DNA from: Clostridiales bacterium
Lineage (GTDB): Bacteria; Bacillota; Clostridia; Oscillospirales; Oscillospiraceae
DNA: 64,000 bases
NCBI GenBank assembly: GCA_022785125.1
Contig: JALFRA010000007.1
Span: forward strand, 124,001-188,000
Reading direction: 5' to 3'
Shown in pieces: positions 49,572 to 57,110 of this stretch. The notes beneath the pieces are model-generated. The model saw only the letters and a program-made list of their open reading frames with translations, was not told the DNA's origin and did no database searches. Both the position numbers and the translations under genes were made by a program. Numbering within the stretch: position 1 is the stretch's first letter; every line of letters begins with the position of its first letter.

Positions 49572-49778
49572 ATGGCTCAGATCACCAAAGATACCATCAT
49601 CGGCGATATCCTGGACATCGCTCCCGAGACCGCTCCCATCTTCCTGTCCATCGGTATGCACTGCCTGGGCTGCCCCTCTTCCCGCGGCGAGACCGTGGAG
49701 GAGGCCTGCATGGTCCACGGCGTGGATGTGGACGAGCTGCTGGCCAAGATCAACGCCAGCGTGGGCGCGGCTCAGTAA
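49572..49778 (+). CDS. DUF1858 domain protein
   Basis: A 68-residue protein that is entirely a DUF1858 domain: ITKDTIIGDILDIAPETAPI, FLSIGMHCLGCPSSRGETVE and DVDELLAKINASV. Members carry a conserved CxxC-like pair (HCLGC) and are often found alone or fused to hybrid-cluster and electron-transfer proteins. GGAGG is 11 nt before ATG. It is followed by a terminator-like hairpin and the structured repeat. Confidence 0.9.
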   Translation: MAQITKDTIIGDILDIAPETAPIFLSIGMHCLGCPSSRGETVEEACMVHGVDVDELLAKINASVGAAQ

Positions 49779-49786
49779 CAATTGTA

Positions 49787-49816
49787 AAAAAGGAGCGGTC
49801 AGACCGCTCCTTTTTT
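49787..49816 (+). terminator. Terminator hairpin, left flank of repeat copy B
   Basis: AAAAAAGGAGCGGT/ACCGCTCCTTTTTT with loop CAG. Nearly identical to the hairpin at 50000-50030. Confidence 0.85.
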
Positions 49817-49822
49817 GAAAGC

Positions 49823-49992
49823 TTCGAAAAACCGGCAAAGCCGCTTTTTCGAGAAGGCTGCAGCCCGCCGCGCGCGGACAGAGTCCACCCTTGCGGGCTG
49901 AGCAGTGTTTTCGTCCACGCACTTGTCGCGGCCGAAAACAGATTTGGACTTTTTTCACGCCTGCGGGCGCGAACTCTGCGAGGCTCTTTTGA
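49823..49992. repeat. Structured intergenic repeat, copy B
   Basis: Second copy of the element at 8181-8373. The first hairpin keeps the AAA loop but has different stem bases (TCGAAAAACCGGC/GCCGCTTTTTCGA, 49824-49852). GCAGCCCGC-C-GCGCGC (49860-49875), the stem TTTTCG(T)CC/GG(C)CGAAAA around loop ACGCACTTGTCGC (49908-49938), a shorter CGCC/GGCG hairpin with the same TGCG loop, and the ACTCTGCGAGGC tail (49973-49984) are in the same order as copy A. It lacks the AT-rich insert of copy A. Confidence 0.75.
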
Positions 49993-49999
49993 CAAACTG

Positions 50000-50030
50000 A
50001 AAAAAGGAGCGGTTCCACCGCTCCTTTTTT
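50000..50030 (+). terminator. Terminator hairpin, right flank of repeat copy B
   Basis: AAAAAAGGAGCGGT/ACCGCTCCTTTTTT with loop TCC; differs from 49787-49816 only in the loop. Confidence 0.85.
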
Positions 50031-50046
50031 CGTAGGAGGTGAAGGG

Positions 50047-50760
50047 ATGCGTCCCATGGAACTGACTCCCCGGCTGCGCTCGGTGGCTCAGCTGGTGCCC
50101 CAGGGGGCCAAATTTGCCGACATCGGCACCGACCACGCCTATCTGCCGGTGTGGCTCCTTCAGCGGGGGATCATTACAGAGGCCCTGGCCTGCGACCTGC
50201 GGCAGGGGCCCCTGGACCGTGCCCGGGCCACGGCGGAGAAATACGGCCTGACGGAGCAGATGGACTTCCGGCTGTGTGACGGCCTGGCGGGGGTGCGCCC
50301 CGGCGAGGCCGACACCATCGCCATCGCCGGCATGGGGGGCGAGACCATCGCCGCCATCCTGTCCGCCGCGCCCTGGACGTGGCGGGAGGACTGTCTGCTG
50401 CTGCTCCAGCCCATGAGCGCCCAGCCCCAGCTGCGGCTGTGGCTCCAGGAGCACGGCTACACCATTGCCCGGGAAATCCTGACCCGGGAAGGGGATACCA
50501 TTTATACGACCTTCCAGGTAAAGGCCGGGCCCATGCCGGAACTCACCGCCGGTGAGCTGTGGGCGGGCCGGCAGAGCAGGGGGGAGGCTGACCCGCTGCG
50601 CAGAGAATACTTAAACCGGCTCATTGACCAGACCGGCCGGGCGGTGGAGGGGCTGCGCCGCTCCACCCGGAGCGCCGACGCCGGACGTCTGGAGGACATG
50701 GAGCGGGCCCACCGGGACCTGCTGGAACTGCGAGAGGAGTGGCTGTCATGGCAACCGTAA
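50047..50760 (+). CDS. trmK: tRNA (adenine(22)-N1)-methyltransferase TrmK
   Basis: A 237-residue class I SAM methyltransferase for m1A22 in tRNA. MELTPRLRSVAQLVP, ADIGTDHAYLPVWL (about 24-37), ACDLRQGPLDRA (about 48) and the catalytic-region IAIAGMGGETIAAIL (about 94-108) match the family; a helical C-terminal part (about 165-237) binds tRNA. AGGAGGTG is 5 nt before ATG 50047; ATG 50056 is also possible. The Nif3-like gene overlaps its end, a very common pairing in Firmicutes. Confidence 0.93.
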   Translation: MRPMELTPRLRSVAQLVPQGAKFADIGTDHAYLPVWLLQRGIITEALACDLRQGPLDRARATAEKYGLTEQMDFRLCDGLAGVRPGEADTIAIAGMGGETIAAILSAAPWTWREDCLLLLQPMSAQPQLRLWLQEHGYTIAREILTREGDTIYTTFQVKAGPMPELTAGELWAGRQSRGEADPLRREYLNRLIDQTGRAVEGLRRSTRSADAGRLEDMERAHRDLLELREEWLSWQP

Positions 50761-51545
50761 GAGAGATCTATCAGTATCTGGATGGGCTGGCCCCTTTTTC
50801 CCTCCAGATGGACTTTGACAACGCGGGCTTTCTGGTGGGCCGGGGGGACCGGCAGGTGGACAAGGTGCTGGTGAGCCTGGACATCACCGAAGAGGTGGTG
50901 GCCGAGGCCGCCCAGCTGGGGTGTCAGCTCATCGTGTCCCACCATCCGGTGATCTTCCGCCCCGCCAAGTCGGTGACCGACGCCACCCCCGATGGGCGCA
51001 TTCTGCTCTCCCTGGTGGAGCATAACATCGCCGCCGTGTGCGCCCACACCAACCTGGACGCGGTGTGGGGCGGAGTGAACGACATCCTGGCCCGCAAGCT
51101 GGACCTCACCAACGTGGAGCCTCTGAAGCAGGACGGCGTGGACGCCGCCGGTCGTCCCTACGGCATCGGCCGGGTGGGCAACACCGCCGGGGTGCCCATG
51201 TACGCCCCCGCCTTTGCCGCTTTCGTCAAGGAGGCCCTGGGGGCCAACGGAGTGCGCTTTGTGGACGCCCGCCGTCCGGTAAGGCGGGTGGCCGTGGGGG
51301 GCGGCGCCTGCGCCGACCTGCTCAAGGACGCCCTGGCCCTGGGCTGCGACACCTTCGTCACCGCCGACGTGAAGTACAACGGCTTCCTGGATGCCAAGGC
51401 AATGGGGGTCAACCTTATCGATGCCGGACACTATCCCACCGAGCAGGTGGTGGTGCCTGTGCTGGTCAAGTGGCTGGCCGAGGGCTTTGCCAAGGTGGAG
51501 GTGCTCACCACCCAGACCCATAAAGAGGTGTTTTCCTACCTGTGA
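50748..51545 (+). CDS. Nif3-like dinuclear metal center hexameric protein
   Basis: A 265-residue protein of the NIF3/YqfO family: YLDGLAPFSLQMDFDNAGFL, IVSHHPVIF (His pair about 66-67), CAHTNLDAVWGGVNDILA and C-terminal VTADVKYNGFLDAKAMGVNL with DAGHYPTE (metal ligands). Often annotated as GTP cyclohydrolase I type 2, without firm support. GAGAGGAG is 8 nt before ATG 50748, inside the end of trmK. Confidence 0.93.
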   Translation: MATVREIYQYLDGLAPFSLQMDFDNAGFLVGRGDRQVDKVLVSLDITEEVVAEAAQLGCQLIVSHHPVIFRPAKSVTDATPDGRILLSLVEHNIAAVCAHTNLDAVWGGVNDILARKLDLTNVEPLKQDGVDAAGRPYGIGRVGNTAGVPMYAPAFAAFVKEALGANGVRFVDARRPVRRVAVGGGACADLLKDALALGCDTFVTADVKYNGFLDAKAMGVNLIDAGHYPTEQVVVPVLVKWLAEGFAKVEVLTTQTHKEVFSYL

Positions 51546-51549
51546 GGGC

Positions 51550-51578
51550 TTGTCAAGCACTCAAAAAAGTGATAAACT
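51550..51578 (+). promoter_or_regulatory. Promoter of yebC
   Basis: TTGTCA, a 17-bp spacer and TAAACT, 39 nt before the start codon. Confidence 0.55.
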
Positions 51579-51616
51579 AGTTGCGCTGATTTTCGACGAG
51601 AAGGGAACGAGTACCA

Positions 51617-52345
51617 ATGTCAGGACATTCCAAGTGGCATAATATTCAGAAGACCAAGGGCGCGGCCGACGCCAAGCGCTCCCAGATCTTCACCAAGATC
51701 GCCCGCGAGATGATCGTGGCCGTCAAGACCGGCGGCAGCGGCGACCCCAACAATAACTCCCGCCTGGCTACCGTTATCGCCAAGGCCAAGGCGGCCAATA
51801 TGCCCAACGACAACATCAAGCGCACCATCGACAAGGCTCTGGGCTCCGGCAACACCGACAGCTACGAGAACGTGGTGTACGAGGGCTACGGCCCCTCCGG
51901 CGTGGCCGTCATCGTGGACGCCCTCACCGATAACCGCAACCGCACCGCTCCCGAGGTCCGTCACCTGCTGGACAAGTACGGCAAGGGCCTGGGCGCCACC
52001 GGCTGCGTGTCCTGGTCCTTCGACCGCAAGGGCGTGATCGTCATTGAGAAGGAAGACCTGGACGAGGACACCGTCATGATGGACGCCCTGGACTGCGGCG
52101 CCGACGACATGCAGGTGGAGGACGAGGTCTTTGAGGTCTACACCGATCCCGACGCCTTCGGCGCCGTGGTGGCCGCCATGGAGGAGAAGGGCTACACCTT
52201 CGTCCAGGCCGCCGTGGAGATGGTGCCTCAGAACTACGTCAAGCTGGAGAGCGAAGAGGACATCAAGAACATGGAGAAGCTCATCGACCTGCTGGAAGAG
52301 AACGACGACGTCCAGAACGTCTGGCACAACTGGGATCAGGACTGA
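51617..52345 (+). CDS. yebC: YebC/PmpR family protein
   Basis: A 242-residue protein of the YebC/PmpR family: MSGHSKWHNIQKTKGAADAK, IAKAKAANMPNDNIKRTIDK (about 54-73), YEGYGPSGVAVIVDALTDNR (about 91-110). Some members act as transcription regulators; others relieve ribosome stalling at proline-rich motifs. Three-domain layout is complete. Confidence 0.95.
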   Translation: MSGHSKWHNIQKTKGAADAKRSQIFTKIAREMIVAVKTGGSGDPNNNSRLATVIAKAKAANMPNDNIKRTIDKALGSGNTDSYENVVYEGYGPSGVAVIVDALTDNRNRTAPEVRHLLDKYGKGLGATGCVSWSFDRKGVIVIEKEDLDEDTVMMDALDCGADDMQVEDEVFEVYTDPDAFGAVVAAMEEKGYTFVQAAVEMVPQNYVKLESEEDIKNMEKLIDLLEENDDVQNVWHNWDQD

Positions 52346-52357
52346 TTCATCTGACAG

Positions 52358-52396
52358 AAAACACCCTGTCCGCATCTGCGGACAGGGTGTTTTTGC
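52358..52396. terminator. Bidirectional terminator between yebC and the SLH gene
   Basis: AACACCCTGTCCGCA/TGCGGACAGGGTGTT with T-tract to the right and A-tract to the left; convergent genes on both sides. Confidence 0.9.
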
Positions 52397-52401
52397 GTCA
52401 A

Positions 52402-55400
52402 TTACCAGGAAAAGACCTTCTGCTCCACGCTCCGGTGAAGGAGGGAGACCATCTGGGCACGGGTGCAGACCAGCTCGGGGCTGAAGCTGCCGCCGCCGGT
52501 GCCCTGGGTAACGCCGTGCTCCACGGCCCAGTTCACCGCACCGGCATAGTAGCTGCCGTTGTCCACGTCAGAGAAGGCGGCTGCCTTCCCGGCGGCAGGA
52601 GAACCGGCGGCCCGGTGGAGAAAAGCCACCGTCTGGGACCGGGTCACCTCAGCGTCAGGGCTGAAGGTATTGGCTCCAGTTCCGCCGGTAATGCCCTGTT
52701 CCACCGCCCAGCACACCGCGTCATAGTAGAAGTCGTTGGCCCCCACGTCCCGGAAGGGGAGCGTCCGGTTCTTGGGCGCGGGGGAGCCTGCCGCCCGCCA
52801 CAGGAAGGTGACGGCCTGGGCACGGGTGCAGTGGGCGTCGGGGGCAAAGCGGTTTTGATCGGCCCCCTGGGTCACGTTCTCCTTCACCGCCCACCGGACC
52901 GCCTCGTAATAGTAGTCGGTCTTGGACACGTCCCGGAAGGAAACTTCCTTCTCAACGGTGGGCTGCTCCGGGGTGGGAGCGGGGTTGTCCGGAGTTTTCT
53001 CCTTGAATGCGGCGGTGATCTTCACAGGGGAGGCAGGCATGGTAAAGGTATACTGGGTGGGACTCTTTTCGGTCACCTTCACCGTCTTTCCCGCCCGGTC
53101 CTGGATTTGCAGCTCCTGCAGGGCATAGCCCTCATCGGGTTTGACGGTAACGGTGACGGTCCTGCCCCGTGGGGCGCGAAGGGCGCTGAGCTTGAGCGTT
53201 CCGTGGGGCACGGTTCCCGCGTTGACGGGATAATAGGCCGTTTGAGGGACGGAAGGGTCCTGCTGCCCGGGGATTTCCGGGCTGTGCCCGGCCTGGGCGG
53301 AAATGTATGCGATGGTCTTGTCCGCGTCCGCCTTGCTGGGAGCGGCAGAGGCGCCGGACCAGCGGGGGATATGGGGGTTCTCCCCCTCACTTTTCCAGGT
53401 TACGCCGTCGTGCTTGACCGCGTTGGGGGCGTTCACCCCGGCAGCGGCAGCCTTGCCGCCGGTGATATCGCCGCTCTTGGGGAAGGCGGCGGCTCCGCCC
53501 TGGAGGTAGGCCTTGGCGGCAGAGACCGTGCCGGTGCCGCTGACGGCGTCGCCGCCCCGGTCAAAGGTCCCGTCACCTCCCACGGCCAGCAGGGTACCGC
53601 TGCCGGCAATGGCGCCGTTCTCCAGCAGGACGGCCGTGCCGCCCACCGAGGTGGCGGCCTGCATCCCGCCGCCGTATACCGCCAGCAGGGCATCGTCGGC
53701 CAGGGTCAGGGTACCGCCGGTGACGGAAAGGCCGGTCTGACCGGCGTAGCTTCTGCCGGTGAGGGGATCAGTGCCGGTGGGGGCCTCGTCGCCTTTGATA
53801 AAGACCTGTCCCTTCACCGTCACGTCGCCCAGCACCGCCACCACCGGCTGGGTATTCTTCCGGGCCTGGCTGCCGTTGGCGATGAAATTGGTATTGGAGT
53901 AGATGGCGGCGTTCTCCAGCACCGCGCCGCCCATGAGCCGCAGCTGTCCGTTGATGGAGGCGCCGGTGAGGAATTTACCGTGGTAGGAATCGTAATTCAT
54001 GGAGAAAGTACCGCCCTGCTCCACCTGGATCACGCCCTGGACGGCGGAGTCCTGGAGGGTCAGTTTGCCGCCGGATTGCACCACCATCTTCACGCTGCTG
54101 AGCACATCCATATTCACCAAGGTCAGGTCGCACCCGGCGGGGATGAGCAGGGTCTGGACCGGCTCCTGGCCGTTGGGCAGGGCATAACCCAGCTTGCCGT
54201 AGGTGCCGCTGGTGTGGGAGCCGAACCAGGCCTTGATCTGCGCGGGGACGGTTACCGTCTCGTTCTCGCCTCCGAAGTCCCGGATGGCCCAGGGCACCAT
54301 GTCATACAGATATTTACCGTCCTGGGCCTGGGTAGCATGGTCCAGAGTCAGCCGGTCCACCAGTTTCTCATCCCCACTGTACACCAGGAAGGGGAGGGAG
54401 TTGCTGACGGCTTTCCGGCCCTGGTCGTCGGTGATGGTGACCGAAATCTGGTACTCTCCCTTCATTGCAGGCGTACCGGACAGGGTGAGGGCGCTGTCCA
54501 GAGTGGAGTACACCCCCGTCATGCCGCTGCCCTGGGGGGAGATCTCCACGGCGCTCTGGTCCCGGCGGACGGTGACGCCGCTCTTGTGGAGGGGGAGCCA
54601 GTCGCTGTCGGTAGGGGCGGCGTCCTTGTTCGTCAGGGCACACTGTACCTCCACGCTGCTGTTCTTGTTCACCGTCACGGTGGAGGTGGCGCCGGTGACG
54701 GCGTCGTAGCCCTTCTGATCCACCAGGGCAGGCTCAAAGGAGCCCACCAGACGGACATGCAGGGTCTGTTCGCCGCCGGGCTGGGGCGTCTCATCTCCCA
54801 CCACCTCCGCCCGGTAGGCTCCTTCCTCAAGGGTGATCTTCAGCCGCAGATCTTGGTACTGGCTGCTGGAGATGGTAAGGATATCTCCCGAATGGAGGAC
54901 GGGATTCATGGCGTCAAAGTAGATGGCTGATTCAGCGGCGTCCAGATAATAGGTGGGGCCGTTGAGCAGCGGCTTGTAGCTTACCGGCCTCAGCTCCACC
55001 GGCTGCTGATCGGAGGAGACACACCGGATGGCGGTAATACCGTCCACATAGCGGTCCAGGCCGGTAATGGTCAGCTTCAGATAGACAGACAGCACCCGCT
55101 CCAGAGATGCGGCAGCACCCGCCGGGTCCCGCTGCTCAGTGGAGGAGCCTGCATCGGCAGCGGAAATTACCGTTACCTTTTGATTGCGGACATCCAGCTT
55201 CAGGTGCAGATCCTCATAACCCTCGGCCTGGATGGTGCATTTCACCGTGTCCGGGAGATTGGGGGGCAGCATAATGCGTCCGTCGCTGGACAGGCGCACA
55301 TAGGTGCCGCTTTTCATGGAGAGAGAGCTGCCGCCCTCCTGATAGGGGACACCGTCCACGGACAAAGTCTGGATCTTGTCGATCCAGGCGGAGTTTTGGA

Positions 55401-55569
55401 ACCCAAAATCCAGATATACGGCCTTACTGAAAAAATTGGTGCTCACCGTCTCCACGGGGACGGGGGGCTGGATACCTGCGGCCCATGCCCGAAGGGGCAG
55501 CAAGGTAAACAGCATGGCCAGGGACAGAGCCAGCGACAGCAGCCGTGTCCTCTGTTTGGTGATTTGCAT
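52402..55569 (-). CDS. SLH domain surface protein with DUF1533-like and beta-helix regions
   Basis: A 1055-residue exported protein. Signal peptide MQITKQRTRLLSLALSLAML then LLPLRAWA (about 1-30); two DUF1533-like modules (about 40-130 and 165-250); an Ig-like stretch (about 270-400); a repetitive beta-helix-like region with GGTLTLADDALLAVYGGG (about 450-690); a bacterial repeat (YTFTMPASPVKITAAF, about 860); and three C-terminal SLH domains (FRDVSKTDYYYEAVRWAVKE, FRDVGANDFYYDAVCWAVEQ, FSDVDNGSYYAGAVNWAVEH). AAAGGAG is 11 nt before ATG 55569. It shares its anchoring mode with the LRR/SLH protein at 42 kb but no other domain. Confidence 0.9.
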   Translation of the reverse strand: MQITKQRTRLLSLALSLAMLFTLLPLRAWAAGIQPPVPVETVSTNFFSKAVYLDFGFQNSAWIDKIQTLSVDGVPYQEGGSSLSMKSGTYVRLSSDGRIMLPPNLPDTVKCTIQAEGYEDLHLKLDVRNQKVTVISAADAGSSTEQRDPAGAAASLERVLSVYLKLTITGLDRYVDGITAIRCVSSDQQPVELRPVSYKPLLNGPTYYLDAAESAIYFDAMNPVLHSGDILTISSSQYQDLRLKITLEEGAYRAEVVGDETPQPGGEQTLHVRLVGSFEPALVDQKGYDAVTGATSTVTVNKNSSVEVQCALTNKDAAPTDSDWLPLHKSGVTVRRDQSAVEISPQGSGMTGVYSTLDSALTLSGTPAMKGEYQISVTITDDQGRKAVSNSLPFLVYSGDEKLVDRLTLDHATQAQDGKYLYDMVPWAIRDFGGENETVTVPAQIKAWFGSHTSGTYGKLGYALPNGQEPVQTLLIPAGCDLTLVNMDVLSSVKMVVQSGGKLTLQDSAVQGVIQVEQGGTFSMNYDSYHGKFLTGASINGQLRLMGGAVLENAAIYSNTNFIANGSQARKNTQPVVAVLGDVTVKGQVFIKGDEAPTGTDPLTGRSYAGQTGLSVTGGTLTLADDALLAVYGGGMQAATSVGGTAVLLENGAIAGSGTLLAVGGDGTFDRGGDAVSGTGTVSAAKAYLQGGAAAFPKSGDITGGKAAAAGVNAPNAVKHDGVTWKSEGENPHIPRWSGASAAPSKADADKTIAYISAQAGHSPEIPGQQDPSVPQTAYYPVNAGTVPHGTLKLSALRAPRGRTVTVTVKPDEGYALQELQIQDRAGKTVKVTEKSPTQYTFTMPASPVKITAAFKEKTPDNPAPTPEQPTVEKEVSFRDVSKTDYYYEAVRWAVKENVTQGADQNRFAPDAHCTRAQAVTFLWRAAGSPAPKNRTLPFRDVGANDFYYDAVCWAVEQGITGGTGANTFSPDAEVTRSQTVAFLHRAAGSPAAGKAAAFSDVDNGSYYAGAVNWAVEHGVTQGTGGGSFSPELVCTRAQMVSLLHRSVEQKVFSW

Positions 55570-55718
55570 GGCGTTGTATTCTCCTTTCGATGTTCTGATG
55601 AGATGCGGCACTCCCCCCCACCACAGAGCTCTCTGGTTAGCATAAACTAACTTATGGTTCAAAAAAAGGCAACGACCGGAGACAGCCGCTGCGGCGGAGG
55701 GGTAGGACGGACAGGTCC

Positions 55719-55747
55719 AGTATATAAACCGGAAGGGGCCCTGTCAA
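55719..55747 (-). promoter_or_regulatory. Promoter of the beta-helix SLH gene
   Basis: Minus strand TTGACA, a 17-bp spacer and TATACT, about 150 nt before the start, leaving a long leader. Confidence 0.85.
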
Positions 55748-55752
55748 CCAAC

Positions 55753-55768
55753 CTTAAGAATTCTTAAG
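55753..55768. promoter_or_regulatory. Perfect palindrome just upstream of the SLH promoter
   Basis: CTTAAGAATTCTTAAG, a perfect 16-bp palindrome within the wider imperfect CCAACCTTAAGAA/TTCTTAAGATTGG, lying 5 bp upstream of the -35 (minus strand). A likely operator or activator site; the binding protein is unknown. It lacks a T-tract, so it is a poor terminator. Confidence 0.6.
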
Positions 55769-55792
55769 ATTGGCGGCAGGGCCGGGAGTTCT

Positions 55793-56425
55793 CTATGGGA
55801 TGTATTCAAAGTGGCGGCAGAGCCATTTGCCCGCCTTGCTGCCCAGCACCAGGGCGATGGGCAGGGGAATGGCCGCAAAGAGCAGCAAAAAGACCAGCGG
55901 ATTCCAGGCGGCAGCAAACAGCATGGCGGAATAATCAGAAAAATATTCCAGCAAAAAGACGTAAAACCGGAACATGAAATAGACCGCCCACACCATGCAG
56001 AAGGCCTCCACCTGGGAACTGTTCGTTCCGGTGTGGACCCGGTCGGACTCCGGGATGGGACGGCCCTTGACCTCCCGCTCCAGCAGGGCGGCGTAATCCT
56101 CCAGGCCGCTGGCCTGGGCGGTGTCGGTGAAGCGCAGCTTGTCGTAGGCGTCTATGGCCGCCTGGAGCCGCTGCCGGAGGGAAAAGGCCGCCCCGGAGGC
56201 GTTCTTCTGAAAATCCTCCATCATGGCGCGGATCTCCTCCAGAGTGAAGCCCGCCTTCCGCAGGGTGGAGATGGCTTTCAGCCGGTCCACGTGGGCAGGG
56301 GAGAAGTCCAGCCAGGTCCGTCCGCCCCGGCGCTGGGCCAGGGGAACCACCAGTTTTTCCTGCACATAGAACCGCACCGCCCGCTCTGTCAGACCGGTCT
56401 GGGCGCATACTTCCTTCATTTTCAT
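55793..56425 (-). CDS. MerR family regulator with C-terminal membrane segments
   Basis: A 210-residue protein: MerR N-terminal winged helix (MKMKEVCAQTGLTERAVRFY, AISTLRKAGFTLEEIRAMME, about 1-75), a helical effector-type region (about 80-130), then two hydrophobic segments (about 138-160 and 172-195), so it may be membrane-anchored. GGAGGG is close before ATG 56425. Its promoter has the 19-bp spacer typical of MerR targets. The ligand is unknown; a membrane-tethered MerR could sense envelope or lipophilic signals. Confidence 0.85.
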   Translation of the reverse strand: MKMKEVCAQTGLTERAVRFYVQEKLVVPLAQRRGGRTWLDFSPAHVDRLKAISTLRKAGFTLEEIRAMMEDFQKNASGAAFSLRQRLQAAIDAYDKLRFTDTAQASGLEDYAALLEREVKGRPIPESDRVHTGTNSSQVEAFCMVWAVYFMFRFYVFLLEYFSDYSAMLFAAAWNPLVFLLLFAAIPLPIALVLGSKAGKWLCRHFEYIP

Positions 56426-56450
56426 GGGCCATCCCTCCTTGGGTAAGGAC

Positions 56451-56481
56451 AGTTTACCATCTGACGTAAGGGAAGAGTCAA
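56451..56481 (-). promoter_or_regulatory. MerR-type promoter with 19-bp spacer
   Basis: Minus strand TTGACT, a 19-bp spacer containing CTTACGTCAG, and TAAACT. Overlong spacers are re-aligned by MerR proteins on DNA, so this promoter is probably autoregulated. Confidence 0.65.
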
Positions 56482-56533
56482 GGGATTTTGCAAAAAAAGA
56501 TGGACCGGAGCTGCACGCTCCGGTCCATCATAT

Positions 56534-56998
56534 CTGCAAGTAAGCCTGTAAGCCGGGTTCTGTCCTTTAAGACAGCCATCTATCTCGACGCACCGTTGCC
56601 GGTACGCTCAAGCCGCCTCCCCGGGACGGCCGGGCCGGCCTGTTGTCCCTCCACGGCGTTGCTCCGGATAGAGTTTACAGCGATGGACTGTTCCCAGCCA
56701 TCGGGTGAGCTCTTACCTCGCCTTTCCACCCTTACCTCGTCGGCGCAAGCTTCAGATCACTCGCTTCCCCGCAAAGCGGCAAAGCTCGCCCCTTTCGCTG
56801 CGCCTCCTCTCCCCACGAAAGCAAACGCTTTCGCGGGGGCCCCATTAGAGGGGAACCAAGGCGGTATATCTCTGTTGCACTTTTCCTAGGGTCGCCCCCG
56901 GCGGGTGTTACCCGTTATCCTTGCCCTATGGAGCCCGGACTTTCCTCACCCACGGGCCTTTCGCCCCGCAGGCGCGGCTGTCCAGCTTGCTTGCCCGA
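56534..56998 (-). ncRNA. rnpB: RNase P RNA, bacterial type A
   Basis: The catalytic RNA of RNase P. Read on the minus strand it has the 5' P4 region GAGGAAAGTCCGGGCTCCAT, the conserved AGGGTGAAA-like CGGGTAACACCCGCC block, and near the 3' end ACAGAACCCGGCTTACAGGC, which are the universal core segments. The whole length is about 465 nt by promoter and end placement; the exact ends are estimated. The gene is divergent from murD. No protein frame in this stretch is real. Confidence 0.95.
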
Positions 56999-57000
56999 CT

Positions 57001-57029
57001 ATTTTACGCTATCTTGCCCGGATTGTCAA
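57001..57029 (-). promoter_or_regulatory. Promoter of rnpB
   Basis: Minus strand TTGACA, a 17-bp spacer and TAAAAT, placing the transcript start at about 56994-56998. Confidence 0.8.
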
Positions 57030-57047
57030 ATCAAAAGCGCTCAGCGT

Positions 57048-57076
57048 TTGCATTTTCTCTTCAGGTGGGATATAAT
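57048..57076 (+). promoter_or_regulatory. Promoter of murD
   Basis: TTGCAT (57048-57053), a 17-bp spacer and TATAAT (57071-57076), 35 nt before the start codon. Confidence 0.8.
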
Positions 57077-57110
57077 AAATTGGTTAAACTATGAAAAGGG
57101 AGGAACTGTT

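Noticed and set aside
52387-54930. 847-codon plus-strand frame opposite the second SLH gene
   Set aside because: Antisense shadow of the real gene; the minus-strand protein has signal peptide and SLH domains.
56488-57110. Plus-strand frames over the rnpB region, including an N-terminal extension of murD
   Set aside because: The stretch is RNase P RNA on the minus strand; murD starts at ATG 57111 with its own Shine-Dalgarno and promoter.
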